This document shows, one piece after another, positions 28,424 through 38,041 of a DNA stretch of 64,000 nucleotides (its first letter is position 1; every line of letters starts with the position of its first letter). The position numbers and the translations under genes were made by a program. Below the pieces are notes generated by a model. It was not told the origin of the DNA. It saw only the letters and a program-made list of their open reading frames with translations, and searched no databases. This DNA comes from Mangrovibacter phragmitis (lineage in GTDB: Bacteria; Pseudomonadota; Gammaproteobacteria; Enterobacterales; Enterobacteriaceae): NCBI RefSeq assembly GCF_001655675.1, contig NZ_LYRP01000001.1, forward strand, positions 434,001-498,000. The letters are read 5' to 3'.

Positions 28424-31019
28424 AGCGACAGTGAAAGTCAAACGCCGCATTTCTCCTTTCTGGCTCCTGCCATTTATTGCCCTGTTGATTAGCGGCTGGC
28501 TGGTCTGGAACTCCTGGCAGGAGCATGGCACCACAATCACCATCGATTTTGTTTCTGCCGACGGTATAGTTCCTGGGCGAACCCCTGTCCGTTATCAGGG
28601 CGTTGAAGTTGGTACTGTGCAGGATATTCAGCCCAGTAAAGATTTGAGTAAAATCGTGGTGACGGCCAGCATAAAACGTTCCATGCAGGACGCCCTTCGG
28701 GCTGGCACTCAATTCTGGCTGGTCACCCCGAAAGCTTCTCTGGCGGGCGTTTCCGGCCTTGATGCGCTGGTAGGTGGAAATTACATCGGTATGATGCCAG
28801 GCCCTGGCAAAGAAGAAGACCATTTTACCGCCCAGGATTCACAACCCCGCTACCGGGAAAACAATGGTGCCCTGATGATTCATCTCCAGGCGCCGGATTT
28901 AGGTGCACTCAGTAGCGGCTCAAAAGTGTATTACCGCAAAGTTCCGGTAGGCCATGTATATGATTACACGCTGAGCAAACAGGGGGTTTCCATTGATGTG
29001 TTGATCGACAGGCGCTTTGCCAGCCTGGTCAAACATGACAGCCGTTTTTGGAATGTTTCCGGATTGAAAACCAACTTCAGCTTTAGTGGTGCATCCATTC
29101 AACTGGAAAGCCTTGCTGCACTGGTTAATGGCGCAATTGCATTTGATTCACCACCGGATGACAAACAGGCACCACAAAATGCCCAATTCACCCTGTACCC
29201 GGACATCGCACAAAGCCAGCGTGGCGTGCATGTCTCACTTTCGCTGCCGGGCGGCAGCGGGTTAAAGAGTAACAGCACGCCACTGATGTACCAGGGTTTA
29301 CAGGTTGGCACCTTAACAAAAATAGCCCTTGATAACGATGGCACGGTAACTGGCGAGCTGACTGTTGACCCAAGCGTAGTCAATTTAATGCGTGAAGGTA
29401 CACGTATTACACTTGCCCAGCCAAAAGTGTCGCTCGATAACCCTGACCTGAGTGCACTCCTTACAGGAAGTACCCTGGAGTTGCACCCGGGAGAAGGTAA
29501 GCCGCAACATCATTTTGATGTAGTGCCTGAAGGTGAGGCCCTGCTTGACCAGGCGAATGCGTTGTCATTGACACTTACCGCTCCCGACAGCTATGGCGTA
29601 AGCCCTGGCCAGCCAGTATTGAGCCGGGGTATTCAGATTGGCCAGGTGGTTACCCGTACACTTACCTCAGAGGGTGTAAAATTTACCGTCGCGATTGACC
29701 CAACCTACCGTTCACTGGTGCGCGCTGACAGTAAATTTGTTGCTAACAGCAGGCTGGATATGAAAGTGGGCCTTGATGGTGTCGAATTCCTTGCAGCACC
29801 ACCGGCGCAATGGGTCAATGGTGGTATTAATCTGCTGGCTGGCAACCACGGTAATGCTAAAACGGATTACCCACTGTTTGCCAATATCCAGCAGGCAAAA
29901 GACAACCAACAAAACGATGTTCTCACCGCCACCCTCACATTAACTGCTGATAACCTGCCTGATATTCAGCAAGGTTCTGTTGTCCTGTATCGAAAATTTG
30001 CAGTAGGGCAAGTTATCAGTATCACGCCACATGCCGGGTCTTTTGATGTTGGTGTCTATATTGAACCGCAGTACCGCAAGTTGCTCACCCCAGACAGTGT
30101 TTTTTGGGCTGAAGGTGGCGCCAAAATTCAGTTAAACGGGCACGGTCTTACAGTTCAGGCATCGCCGCTCAACCGGGCTATTCGTGGGGCGATTAGTTTT
30201 GACAACCTGCCAAGCTCGGCAGATTTATTACCTGTAGCAGAAAAGCGTAAATTGTGGCCTTCAGAAACGGCGGCTCGTGCTATTGGCGGTCGCATTACAC
30301 TTCATGCATACAGTGCAGACAAGCTGGCCTCGGGCATGCCGATTCGTTATCTGGGGATTGATATTGGCCAGGTAGAATCATTATCACTCATTACTGAACG
30401 CAATGAAGTACAGGCTCAGGCGGTACTTTATCCCGAATATGCCAATACCTTTGCCCGAAAAGGAACCCGTTTCTCTGTTGTTACACCACAAATTTCCGCA
30501 GCAGGTGTTACGAACCTCGATACACTGATTCAGCCCTATATTAATGTGGAACCCGGCAAAGGCGGACGCCAGCGTGACTTTGATATCCAGATGGCGACAA
30601 TTTCTGATTCCCGGTACCTCGACGGACTGAGTATTACCGTCGAAGTGCCGGACGCCGGGTCGTTGTCGGTTGGCACTCCTGTTCTGTTCCGGGGGATTGA
30701 AGTGGGTACGGTGACCGGTCTTGGTCTGGGTACACTGTCTGACCGGGTGATGGTTTCACTGCGCATTGGAAAGCGTTACCAGAACCTGGTTCGCAGCAAT
30801 TCGGTGTTCTGGCTGGCATCCGGCTACAAGCTCGATTTCGGTCTGGTAGGTGGTGTAGTAAAAACCGGGACATTCAATCAGTTTATTCGCGGCGGCATTG
30901 CATTTGCCACCCCACCCAGTACTCCGCTTTCACCCAAAGCACGAACAGGCCAGCATTTCCTGCTACTGGATAACGAACCTAAAGACTGGCGTGACTGGGG
31001 TACCGCTATACCCCGTTAA
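28395..31019 (+). CDS. letB: LetB (YebT), seven-MCE-domain lipid tunnel protein
   Basis: 874 residues (E. coli 877). One N-terminal anchor (about 22-40, [20 protein letters not shown]) is followed by seven MCE domains. Repeating signatures are [78 protein letters not shown] and [13 protein letters not shown]. In E. coli the hexamer forms a long hollow tube across the periplasm for phospholipid transport. The ATG at 28395 (MSQEN) overlaps the end of letA by 29 bp, so translation is probably coupled. Confidence 0.96.
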   Translation: MSQENMTPPEATVKVKRRISPFWLLPFIALLISGWLVWNSWQEHGTTITIDFVSADGIVPGRTPVRYQGVEVGTVQDIQPSKDLSKIVVTASIKRSMQDALRAGTQFWLVTPKASLAGVSGLDALVGGNYIGMMPGPGKEEDHFTAQDSQPRYRENNGALMIHLQAPDLGALSSGSKVYYRKVPVGHVYDYTLSKQGVSIDVLIDRRFASLVKHDSRFWNVSGLKTNFSFSGASIQLESLAALVNGAIAFDSPPDDKQAPQNAQFTLYPDIAQSQRGVHVSLSLPGGSGLKSNSTPLMYQGLQVGTLTKIALDNDGTVTGELTVDPSVVNLMREGTRITLAQPKVSLDNPDLSALLTGSTLELHPGEGKPQHHFDVVPEGEALLDQANALSLTLTAPDSYGVSPGQPVLSRGIQIGQVVTRTLTSEGVKFTVAIDPTYRSLVRADSKFVANSRLDMKVGLDGVEFLAAPPAQWVNGGINLLAGNHGNAKTDYPLFANIQQAKDNQQNDVLTATLTLTADNLPDIQQGSVVLYRKFAVGQVISITPHAGSFDVGVYIEPQYRKLLTPDSVFWAEGGAKIQLNGHGLTVQASPLNRAIRGAISFDNLPSSADLLPVAEKRKLWPSETAARAIGGRITLHAYSADKLASGMPIRYLGIDIGQVESLSLITERNEVQAQAVLYPEYANTFARKGTRFSVVTPQISAAGVTNLDTLIQPYINVEPGKGGRQRDFDIQMATISDSRYLDGLSITVEVPDAGSLSVGTPVLFRGIEVGTVTGLGLGTLSDRVMVSLRIGKRYQNLVRSNSVFWLASGYKLDFGLVGGVVKTGTFNQFIRGGIAFATPPSTPLSPKARTGQHFLLLDNEPKDWRDWGTAIPR

Positions 31020-31041
31020 TATTTCAACACAACACCGCCAG

Positions 31042-31074
31042 CGTGTGCCGATCTGTCGGTCGGCACACGGTTTT
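31042..31074 (+). terminator. Terminator after letAB
   Basis: CGTGTGCCGA / TCGGCACACG with an eight-base loop followed by GTTTTG, 22 bases after the letB stop and before rsmF. Confidence 0.75.
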
Positions 31075-31116
31075 GTGGTAAACTACCGCATTAACTTTGT
31101 AACACAGGGACACAAC

Positions 31117-32562
31117 GTGGCCGCCTCGCACAATCTTTTTCTTCCGCCTGAATTTCTGCAACTGATGAGTGACACGCTGCCAGACAGCACAACTCTGGAC
31201 ACCTTTCTTGAATATTGTGCGAAACCGCTACGCCGTAGTATTCGTGTGAACACGCTGAAAATTTCAGTTGCTGACTTTCTTGCCCTGACGGCCCCCTACC
31301 ACTGGCAACTCACACCAATCCCCTGGTGCAACGAAGGTTTCTGGATAGAGCGGAACGATGAAGATGTGTTGCCACTGGGCAGCACCGCTGAACATCTGAG
31401 TGGGTTGTTTTATATCCAGGAAGCCAGTTCAATGCTGCCAGTGACAGCATTACTGTCACAGTGTGAAACTCGTCCCGCCAGCATGATGGATATGGCTGCG
31501 GCACCAGGCTCCAAAACAACGCAACTGGCTGCATGCATGGGCAACCAGGGCTTTATCCTGGCGAATGAGTTCTCCAGCAGCCGTGTAAAAGTCCTGTATG
31601 CTAACCTGAGCCGTTGTGGCGTCATTAACACTGCACTGACCCATTTTGATGGCAAAGTTTTTGGTGCAGCGTTGCCAGAAACATTTGATGCAATTTTGCT
31701 TGATGCCCCCTGCTCTGGCGAAGGTGTTATCCGTAAGGATGCCGATGCCCTGAAAAACTGGTCAACGGAAAGTATGCACAGCATCGCCGCAACCCAGAAA
31801 GAACTTCTCGAGAGCGCTCTCCATGCATTGCGCTCTGGCGGTACGCTGATATATTCCACTTGTACGCTGAACAGGCATGAAAACCAGGAAGTTTGCCACG
31901 CGTTACTTGAGGCGTTTCCTGAGCAACTCGCTGTTTTGCCACTGGATAACCTGTTCCCGGGAGCAGATAAAGCCCTCACTACTGAAGGTTTTCTGCATGT
32001 ATTTCCACAATATTATGACAGTGAAGGTTTTTTTGTCGCTTGCCTGCGTAAGCACGCCAGCCTGCCTGCACCAGAAAAACCGTCATTTAAGTTAGGAACC
32101 TTTCCGTTCAAACCCGCCAGTCGCAAAGACAGCCTGTCAATACAACAGGCCGCGGCAGAGGTGGGGTTATCCTGGCCTCAATTACATAACCTGTGGGTGC
32201 GTGACAACGAGTTGTGGTTGTTTGCTCAAAACATTGAGCCGTTACTTAATAAAGTGCGTTTCTCGCGCTGCGGAATCAAACTGGCAGAGCGCCATAATAG
32301 AGGCGTGCGCTGGCAACATGAAGCGGTCATTGCGCTGGGCAATGCCAGTGCACCAAATGCCTTCGAGATTAATGGTGAACAGGCACAGGAATGGTATCGC
32401 GGCAGAGATATTTTCCTTAGCAACCCACCACAGGCCAGTGAAGTTCTGGTGGTGTTCCAGGGGCAGGTTTTGGGGCTGGCGAAAAAAGTATCCAGTAAAT
32501 TGAAAAACAGTTATCCACGCGAGTTGGTCCGGGATGGCATTTTGTTCAGTGCTGCAGAATGA
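31117..32562 (+). CDS. rsmF: RsmF (YebU), 16S rRNA m5C1407 methyltransferase
   Basis: 481 residues (E. coli 479). It has the NOL1/NOP2/Sun signatures: SAM-binding [15 protein letters not shown], the DAPCSGEGV motif IV, and STCTLN motif VI whose cysteine is the catalytic nucleophile. The C-terminal third carries RNA-binding (PUA-like) segments such as [14 protein letters not shown]. The start is GTG at 31117, with AGGGA six bases upstream and the N-terminus aligned with E. coli; the frame is open into letB but those residues are not part of the protein. Confidence 0.95.
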   Translation: MAASHNLFLPPEFLQLMSDTLPDSTTLDTFLEYCAKPLRRSIRVNTLKISVADFLALTAPYHWQLTPIPWCNEGFWIERNDEDVLPLGSTAEHLSGLFYIQEASSMLPVTALLSQCETRPASMMDMAAAPGSKTTQLAACMGNQGFILANEFSSSRVKVLYANLSRCGVINTALTHFDGKVFGAALPETFDAILLDAPCSGEGVIRKDADALKNWSTESMHSIAATQKELLESALHALRSGGTLIYSTCTLNRHENQEVCHALLEAFPEQLAVLPLDNLFPGADKALTTEGFLHVFPQYYDSEGFFVACLRKHASLPAPEKPSFKLGTFPFKPASRKDSLSIQQAAAEVGLSWPQLHNLWVRDNELWLFAQNIEPLLNKVRFSRCGIKLAERHNRGVRWQHEAVIALGNASAPNAFEINGEQAQEWYRGRDIFLSNPPQASEVLVVFQGQVLGLAKKVSSKLKNSYPRELVRDGILFSAAE

Positions 32563-32629
32563 TGTGACCTGGCCAAAATTTACGCATTTTTTGATTTGGC
32601 AATTTGTGTCATCTTCACTACGCTTCATA

Positions 32630-32653
32630 GGTATGACCTTATCTGGTCATACC
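32630..32653. repeat. Perfect 9-bp inverted repeat before yebV
   Basis: GGTATGACC-TTATCT-GGTCATACC, a perfect palindrome with a six-base spacer, 67 bases after rsmF and 27 bases before the yebV start. No T-run follows. It could be a weak terminator of rsmF or an operator/leader hairpin of yebV. Confidence 0.6.
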
Positions 32654-32680
32654 ACCTGCAAATAAATCATGGAGCGCACG

Positions 32681-32917
32681 ATGACCAAAACCAGTGTTCG
32701 TATAGGAGCTTATGAAATTGATGATGCCGAATTGCATAGTGGGAAAGAAGGGACAACCCTGACTATTCCCTGTAAATCCGACCCGGATTTATGTATGCAA
32801 CTCGATGCATGGGATGAACAAACCTCAATTCCGGCCCAAATGGATGGAGCCACATCGGAGCTTTACCGTCAGGACTACGACAAAACCACTGATGCATGGG
32901 TTATGCGGGTGGAATAG
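32681..32917 (+). CDS. yebV: YebV, small conserved protein
   Basis: 78 residues, the E. coli length, including TLTIPCKSDPDLCMQLDAWD and an aromatic-rich end. It belongs to a family of unknown function (DUF1480 in E. coli annotation). The ATG at 32681 is preferred because GGAG lies upstream; an ATG 12 bases earlier would include that site. yebW follows 288 bp later. Confidence 0.9.
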   Translation: MTKTSVRIGAYEIDDAELHSGKEGTTLTIPCKSDPDLCMQLDAWDEQTSIPAQMDGATSELYRQDYDKTTDAWVMRVE

Positions 32918-33205
32918 TACCAGAAATAGTGCAAGAAACAGGGAAAGGGAATTAGTGTAAGGAACTGACTGCAACCGGTCCCCTTAAACAGGAAATGTCT
33001 CTCTTCCTTTTTCAGGGTTACGGAATAAACCGATAATCAGATGCCATAACCTTTTTGGATAACCAGTGCTTCTGGATAACCAGAGACATTGTTATCGCGA
33101 CACTTTCCCGCCCCATGGCGGGCTTATTTTTCTATCAGGTATTTCCCAGCCTTAATTCCCTCCCCTACACTTAATACACAGTGCCACGATGGACGTGAGG
33201 GACCC

Positions 33206-33418
33206 ATGTACACGCTTGTGCTTTTTGTTTGTTATCTCAATGGTGGTTGCAAAACACTACCGATAGAAAATTTCACCACTGAAGAACAGTGCCTGTACGC
33301 AATGAAAGACCAGGGCATTCGCCACGGAGGATGTTACCCTTATGAAACGAAATACCGCATGAAAGGTTTGCACCCGGCAAGGCAACATAGCGACTTATGG
33401 TTACTGCACAGCCACTAA
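33206..33418 (+). CDS. yebW: YebW, small cysteine-rich protein
   Basis: 70 residues: MYTLVLFVCYLNGGCK, then EEQCLYAMKDQGIRHGGCYP, aligning with the 63-residue E. coli YebW (DUF1482) including all four cysteines. The last residues (DLWLLHSH) extend beyond the E. coli end and overlap the 3' end of pphA on the other strand by 18 bp. GTGAGGGA precedes the ATG. The function is unknown. Confidence 0.88.
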   Translation: MYTLVLFVCYLNGGCKTLPIENFTTEEQCLYAMKDQGIRHGGCYPYETKYRMKGLHPARQHSDLWLLHSH

Positions 33419-34060
33419 CGTCAGGGTATTACCAAATACTGCCCCGGTATCAATGTAGTGCTGGTTAAAAAAACGCAGCGGTGTTTTTAGCGGTGTGTGC
33501 CCAAAGTAAAAAGCATCAGCACCTTCAATAGGTTCGCCTTTCCCCTGAATATTCCGTTGTAACCGCTCACGGCTCCAGACCACAAGCCCCGGGTCAACAT
33601 CAGCCTGCCACACCCAGTGTGCTAAAGGGTAATCAGCATGCGCAATAATGATGCGTTTATCCTGCACGAGTAATTCGATAATAAGAGGGAGGTGTTTACA
33701 GCGCTGAAAGAGCTTTTCTGCTTGTTGTTTTTGCACTTCATTTAATTGGCGAAACCATCGGCCACCATTCATTTCCCATAAAAATCCGCTTTCGGTATCG
33801 TAACCGGTATCATTGAGCGAATTCAGCGCCATCACCTCGTGGTTACCCTGAACAGCACGAAACCAGGGTTTGCCAATCAGTGCCAGGCAACCGGGGCTGT
33901 CCGGGCCACGGTCAATTAAATCTCCCACAGAAATAACCAGATCCTGCCAGGGATCAAAGCAAACCTTGCGTAGTTGCCCGGCAAATTGTGCCAGGCAACC
34001 ATGCAAGTCACCCACCAAATAGATGTGTCGCCAGTTACGTCCATCAATGCGTTGATACAT
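33401..34060 (-). CDS. pphA: PphA, serine/threonine/tyrosine protein phosphatase 1
   Basis: 219 residues (E. coli 218). The PPP-family metallophosphatase motifs are GDLHGC (GDxHG), GDLIDRGPDS (GDxxDRG) and GNHEVMAL (GNHE), followed by a late histidine in FGHTPL. In E. coli PphA dephosphorylates proteins and is linked to signalling of protein misfolding through CpxAR. The ATG at 34058-34060 has GGGGG upstream. The chemoreceptor gene ends 47 bp upstream on the same strand, so pphA could be read from the FliA-type promoter of that gene. Confidence 0.95.
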   Translation of the reverse strand: MYQRIDGRNWRHIYLVGDLHGCLAQFAGQLRKVCFDPWQDLVISVGDLIDRGPDSPGCLALIGKPWFRAVQGNHEVMALNSLNDTGYDTESGFLWEMNGGRWFRQLNEVQKQQAEKLFQRCKHLPLIIELLVQDKRIIIAHADYPLAHWVWQADVDPGLVVWSRERLQRNIQGKGEPIEGADAFYFGHTPLKTPLRFFNQHYIDTGAVFGNTLTLVAVQ

Positions 34061-34107
34061 AAATCCCCCCAATGCACTCAGTATAGCTGGCACCAGGGGC
34101 TGACAGG

Positions 34108-36042
34108 TCAGAAGCTTTCCCACTGACCGCCACTGTCACTTGTTAGCTCTGGTTTATGCTTGTCGACTAAAGACGGGCGTACGGGGGTTGGTCTTTGGTG
34201 TTGTTGTTTGGGAACGGCAGTAATCCTGAACATGTCCACCAGCCCGGCCAGGCGGCCAGCATCTTCTTCCAGAGCACCAGCATTATGCGATGAATCAACC
34301 ACCATTGATGCATTCTGCTGTGTCGTCGTATCCAGTTCAGATATTGCATGGCTTATCTGGTCGATACCCCGGCTTTGTTCATCCGATGCCGACGCAATCT
34401 CCTTCATAATGTCATTCACATGCGACACGGAAGTGAAAATGTTCTCCATAGTTTTTCCGGCTTCATAGACTTGTGAAGACCCTGTTTGCACCCGCGATAC
34501 AGACTCGGTAATCAACGTTTCAATCTCTTTTGCAGCCTGGGCACTGCGGGAAGCAAGCATACGAACCTCTCCTGCTACTACCGCGAACCCACGCCCTTGT
34601 TCACCGGCTCGCGCAGCCTCCACTGCCGCATTCAGGGCCAAAATATTGGTCTGGAAAGAGATACCATTAATTACATTAATAATTTCGGAAATTTTTTTCG
34701 AACTGTCGGTAATACTCTCCATGGTTTTAATTACACCGCGCACAATGTCGCCGCCTTTGCCAGCATCCTGTGTAGCGCCTGTTGCCAGTTGGCTCGCCTG
34801 ATGAGCGTTTTCAGCATTCCGTTTCACTGCAGATGTTAACTCTTCCATACTCGCCGCAGTTTCAACTACCGCTGCTGATTGCTGCTCGGTGCGCGAAGCA
34901 AGGTCATCATTGCTGGCAGCAATTTTTCCGGCAGCCCCCACTACATGTACAACACTGTCCTGAATATCACTGATCATTTTGTGCAACCGAGTGTTCATTT
35001 TTGCCATTGCGGCAGTCAATTGCCCGAGTTCATCATCACTTGCCGGTTTAATGTGTTGTGTAAGATCACCATCAGCAATGTGCTCAGCGAGTTGCAGGTT
35101 TTCTTTAATCGGTTTAGTTATCAGGCGAGTGATATACCAGGCAGCGAGTAAACTAAACATAATGGCAACTATTGAAATGACAATCATCACACTAATGGTA
35201 TGAAAAATAATGGACCTGTTTTTTTCAGCTTCAAGATCATTTAATACCTGTACTGCCTGGCTCAGGGATTGTGCAGAAGCACTCAGTACATTTGTTGCCT
35301 GCACACTTTGCTGGTAAATATGATAGTAACTCTGCAAGTTTTTCATAAACTGGCCAAAATATTGCCAGGCAGGGTCTATGATATTAAAAGGCAGATCCGA
35401 CTCATGGGAGAAGTTACTATACATTTTCTGTGCCTGTGCCATTTTGGCTGACGCCTGATCGAGATAGGTCTGCTCCCCATGCATTTGCACATCGTGAGCG
35501 ATATCACGCACATCACTCAGCAATAGCATAAAACTGAACAACTTATTTACCTGCGCCTCTGTCAGTTGTGTGTTTTGAATAGCATTATAATAGTCATCTA
35601 ATTTTCCCTGACTGATATCCTGGCTTATTCCTTCAAGCATAGACTGACGGTCTTTTTCTTTTTGATAAACCTGCTCATAACTGTTCTGGTAGACCGCAAA
35701 CTTCTGTTTTATGGTTTCAAGAAGAGGAAGATCATCTGACTGCCAGGATAATTTGCTATTACTTTCAATCAAGCCTACAGTTCTGGCCAATTCCTGACGA
35801 TTCTTCTCAAGTACTGTCAGGTCATTAGTTGCAAGATAGGTAAGCCGGGCGCTTCTCAACTTATCAAGCTCTGCTGACAAGTTGTTTGCAAAATCATTCT
35901 TCGTCGTGTGATTTTTGATATTAAACAAGGCATTAATACCAAACGCTGAGACTAAAACCACAATAATCATAGCAACAGAAAATCCAAGATATAATTTCGC
36001 GGTAATTTTTAGTTTTGTAAGGCCTAACAGTTCCAGAAGCAT
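34108..36042 (-). CDS. Methyl-accepting chemotaxis protein (transmembrane chemoreceptor)
   Basis: 644 residues with the full class layout: TM1 (about 17-38), a periplasmic, mainly helical ligand domain of about 245 residues, TM2 (about 284-306), a HAMP domain (about 307-360) and a signalling domain with the conserved hairpin tip ([18 protein letters not shown]). The C-terminus QWESF resembles the NWETF pentapeptide that tethers CheR and CheB, so this is a high-abundance-type, methylation-competent receptor. The ligand cannot be told from sequence. The ATG at 36042 has AAGGA upstream. A near-consensus sigma-28 promoter lies 84 bp before the start. K-12 E. coli has no receptor gene beside pphA. 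Confidence 0.94.
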   Translation of the reverse strand: MLLELLGLTKLKITAKLYLGFSVAMIIVVLVSAFGINALFNIKNHTTKNDFANNLSAELDKLRSARLTYLATNDLTVLEKNRQELARTVGLIESNSKLSWQSDDLPLLETIKQKFAVYQNSYEQVYQKEKDRQSMLEGISQDISQGKLDDYYNAIQNTQLTEAQVNKLFSFMLLLSDVRDIAHDVQMHGEQTYLDQASAKMAQAQKMYSNFSHESDLPFNIIDPAWQYFGQFMKNLQSYYHIYQQSVQATNVLSASAQSLSQAVQVLNDLEAEKNRSIIFHTISVMIVISIVAIMFSLLAAWYITRLITKPIKENLQLAEHIADGDLTQHIKPASDDELGQLTAAMAKMNTRLHKMISDIQDSVVHVVGAAGKIAASNDDLASRTEQQSAAVVETAASMEELTSAVKRNAENAHQASQLATGATQDAGKGGDIVRGVIKTMESITDSSKKISEIINVINGISFQTNILALNAAVEAARAGEQGRGFAVVAGEVRMLASRSAQAAKEIETLITESVSRVQTGSSQVYEAGKTMENIFTSVSHVNDIMKEIASASDEQSRGIDQISHAISELDTTTQQNASMVVDSSHNAGALEEDAGRLAGLVDMFRITAVPKQQHQRPTPVRPSLVDKHKPELTSDSGGQWESF

Positions 36043-36125
36043 ATGGCTGTTCCTTATTTAATACAGAGCGATTTTTAACGTAAGTAAATATCACTTCAAA
36101 TAAGAAGTGATTAACCATAGTGTAG

Positions 36126-36152
36126 CTATCGGCAATACAGAGAAGACTTTTA
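36126..36152 (-). promoter_or_regulatory. Sigma-28 (FliA) promoter of the chemoreceptor
   Basis: On the minus strand: TAAAAGTC-N11-GCCGATAG, against the consensus TAAAGTTT-N11-GCCGATAA. The spacer is exactly 11, -10 matches 7 of 8, and -35 keeps TAAA. It reads into the chemoreceptor 84 bp away. Confidence 0.88.
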
Positions 36153-36506
36153 TAGCGTATTAAATTAAAGTCAGGCCTTTATCTAAAAACAAGCACATTT
36201 ATTGATCTAAACAATATATTTACAAACAACTGATTGATTGTATTCGATAATTTTTTAATTTCCGACCAAGAATTCAGTAGAAATTAAATATTAATACAGT
36301 GACATTAATATTCTTATAATAAATTCACCAGTAGTTATTTGCTAACCAGTTGTTCTCTTTTTTAATTTACCTGCACTCCATTTTCCCGTGATTACACCTG
36401 GCAGGTTAACCAGTCCGTGCTGGTTAAATTTTGCTGGCTGAAACACAACATGGCGAGTATCCTGCTGCAAGGTTAATGTGTGTAACATCAGTTTCAGGAA
36501 CAGGAA
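36153..36506. other. AT-rich gap upstream of the secreted-protein gene
   Basis: 354 bp, very AT-rich between 36160 and 36370, without a credible ORF. The right end (36371-36506) must hold the promoter of the gene at 36507. CTGGCAGGTTAACCAG and a further GGTTAAA at 36390-36430 form short repeated/palindromic bits that I cannot assign. No sigma-28 element was seen facing right. Confidence 0.4.
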
Positions 36507-37016
36507 ATGAAGAGGTGTTTTCCGCTGTTAGCAAGTATTCTGCTAACACTGACCTGCCACGATGCACTGGCAGCCAGCGGTTTTCGCGACATGGATTTTG
36601 GTAGTAGCCCGGATGTCATTAAAGAGCATGCACATTGCACGATGACCGGCCCTGTGAAAGTTGAAATCGGGGAAATGTACCAGTGCACAGACTTCCCGTT
36701 CGAAAGTAGCGTAACCCATGCCGAGTTTTTCTTTGCCGGTAACCAGTTTATTCGCCTGGGTATCCGGGTACCTGTAGACAACACAGCCGAAACAATTAAT
36801 TCACTGACGAAAAAGTACGGTCTGGTGAGTGCACCTGGAGAAGACCAAATTGTCGCCGTGCGCACCACGCCTGGCCAGTCGGTTATGTTCACTTTTGACG
36901 ATGGCAATATTGCACTCTACTTTGCCAGCGACAGCCAGGGCACTACCAGTACGGTATTGCTGTTCTCATCCCCTGATGCCAAAGCCCTGCAGGATGAACA
37001 TGCTGATGACCTGTAA
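36507..37016 (+). CDS. Unrecognised secreted protein in the motility cluster
   Basis: 169 residues. The first 22 (MKRCFPLLASILLTLTCHDA plus LA) are a Sec signal peptide with a predicted cut after ALA, so the product is periplasmic or exported. The mature part has two cysteines (about 44 and 60), no membrane segment, and alternating beta-like stretches such as TTSTVLLFSS. I do not recognise the family. AGGAACAGGAA precedes the ATG. It lies between the divergent chemoreceptor and the YjfB-type gene on the same strand, which has its own sigma-28 promoter immediately downstream. Confidence 0.78.
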   Translation: MKRCFPLLASILLTLTCHDALAASGFRDMDFGSSPDVIKEHAHCTMTGPVKVEIGEMYQCTDFPFESSVTHAEFFFAGNQFIRLGIRVPVDNTAETINSLTKKYGLVSAPGEDQIVAVRTTPGQSVMFTFDDGNIALYFASDSQGTTSTVLLFSSPDAKALQDEHADDL

Positions 37017-37083
37017 CCAGTCACTACAGGCAGACCTGAGCTCACTATCTGCGCTAATGTTGCAGGTTGTTAGCATTTAATCC

Positions 37084-37110
37084 TCAGGTTTTACATCATT
37101 GTGCCGATAA
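37084..37110 (+). promoter_or_regulatory. Sigma-28 (FliA) promoter of the yjfB-type gene
   Basis: TCAGGTTT-N11-GCCGATAA: the -10 equals the consensus (8 of 8), the -35 matches 6 of 8, and the spacer is exactly 11. It lies 110 bp before the ATG at 37220 and after the stop of the preceding gene. Confidence 0.85.
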
Positions 37111-37219
37111 TACTTTAACGTGGGTATTTTTTGCCCATGTTACATTTTCGCCGATTAGGGTTTACCCTTATCATGTCCTGTATCGTTCCGATATCTCTCA
37201 AATCAATCAGGATATTAAG

Positions 37220-37408
37220 ATGGATGTATCACAGATTGCTGCACTTTCTACCGGCCTCAGCACCATGCAAACCAATAATGAGGTAAGCACGTTAATGCTG
37301 AGAAAAACGCTGGATAACCAGGAGTCAGTTGCTACACAGTTGATTAACGCGGTACCTTCACTCCCGGCTAACCCGGCAGTTGGCCGTAATATCAATACAA
37401 CAGCCTGA
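37220..37408 (+). CDS. YjfB-family putative motility protein
   Basis: 62 residues: MDVSQIAALSTGLSTMQTNN, a helical middle (VSTLMLRKTLDNQESVATQL) and a short Pro/Asn-rich end. This is the pattern of the small 'putative motility protein' family named after Bacillus YjfB, whose role is unknown. The sigma-28 promoter upstream supports a flagellar connection. The ATG at 37220 follows AGGA; the longer frame upstream runs through the promoter and is not used. A terminator follows 28 bases after the stop. Confidence 0.82.
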   Translation: MDVSQIAALSTGLSTMQTNNEVSTLMLRKTLDNQESVATQLINAVPSLPANPAVGRNINTTA

Positions 37409-37436
37409 TACAAGCAACCTGTTCAGGTACTTTCCC

Positions 37437-37465
37437 CTATCCCGGCACCTGCCGGGATAGTTATT
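37437..37465. terminator. Bidirectional terminator after the yjfB-type gene
   Basis: CTATCCCGG-CACCTG-CCGGGATAG (arms can extend inward) followed by TTATTT, between the convergent stops of the yjfB-type gene and the small membrane-protein gene. Confidence 0.8.
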
Positions 37466-37478
37466 TCATGCCTACGGA

Positions 37479-37739
37479 TCAGTGATGCTTGTCGGTTTCT
37501 CCCAGGAAATAGAAACCAAACGGTAAAGACCCAATAATAGTGAACATCAGCGTGTAGATAAGCACCCATGCACTTTGCATAAAGTACATAGAAACCGACC
37601 ATTCAGACATTGGCATGTTGTATTCATCCACCACACCACCAAACGTTGCTTTACCAATCACAGAAAGTGCAACAACGAAGACCAGTGCGACACACAGCAA
37701 GAATTTTTTACCATTACGAGTATGAAGTTTTTCGAACAT
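37479..37739 (-). CDS. Small two-helix inner-membrane protein (possibly DUF2534)
   Basis: 86 residues starting MFEKLHTRNGKKFLLCVALV. Two hydrophobic helices (about 12-32 and 50-78) flank a short loop with GGVVDEYNMPMSEWS, and the end is His-rich (DKHH). The loop pattern reminds me of the DUF2534 family, but I am not certain. The ATG at 37737-37739 has a perfect AGGAGG four bases upstream. The function is unknown. It is divergent from the GGDEF-EAL gene. No sigma-28 element faces it. Confidence 0.8.
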   Translation of the reverse strand: MFEKLHTRNGKKFLLCVALVFVVALSVIGKATFGGVVDEYNMPMSEWSVSMYFMQSAWVLIYTLMFTIIGSLPFGFYFLGETDKHH

Positions 37740-37953
37740 AGCGCCTCCTGAGAAATGTAGATTCAATGCGCTGAATGTGTGAATAATCTGTTATTTCTAC
37801 CATATTCAGGCTGCCGGGTGAACCCATATTGCTCGCAGAGCTGTTTCCGGTTGATGGATAACTACTCTTCCCAGGGTATATGACTTACAACCTCACTAAA
37901 CTGTGCCCTGACCTGCAAACAACGAATAATTTTCCCCAGAGCATTTCCTACGG

Positions 37954-37980
37954 TAAATCTTGCTGCAACCCTGCCGATAA
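37954..37980 (+). promoter_or_regulatory. Sigma-28 (FliA) promoter of the GGDEF-EAL gene
   Basis: TAAATCTT-N11-GCCGATAA: the -10 is a perfect match, the -35 matches 6 of 8 including TAAA, and the spacer is exactly 11. It lies 61 bp before the ATG at 38042. Confidence 0.87.
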
Positions 37981-38041
37981 ATCATTTACGACTTTTTATT
38001 GGCGCAATAAAGCTCTCTGAGCACACTGAAATGAAAACAGT

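Noticed and set aside
30898-31116. 73-residue N-terminal extension of rsmF
   Set aside because: It overlaps letB and the terminator; GTG 31117 has the ribosome-binding site and aligns with RsmF.
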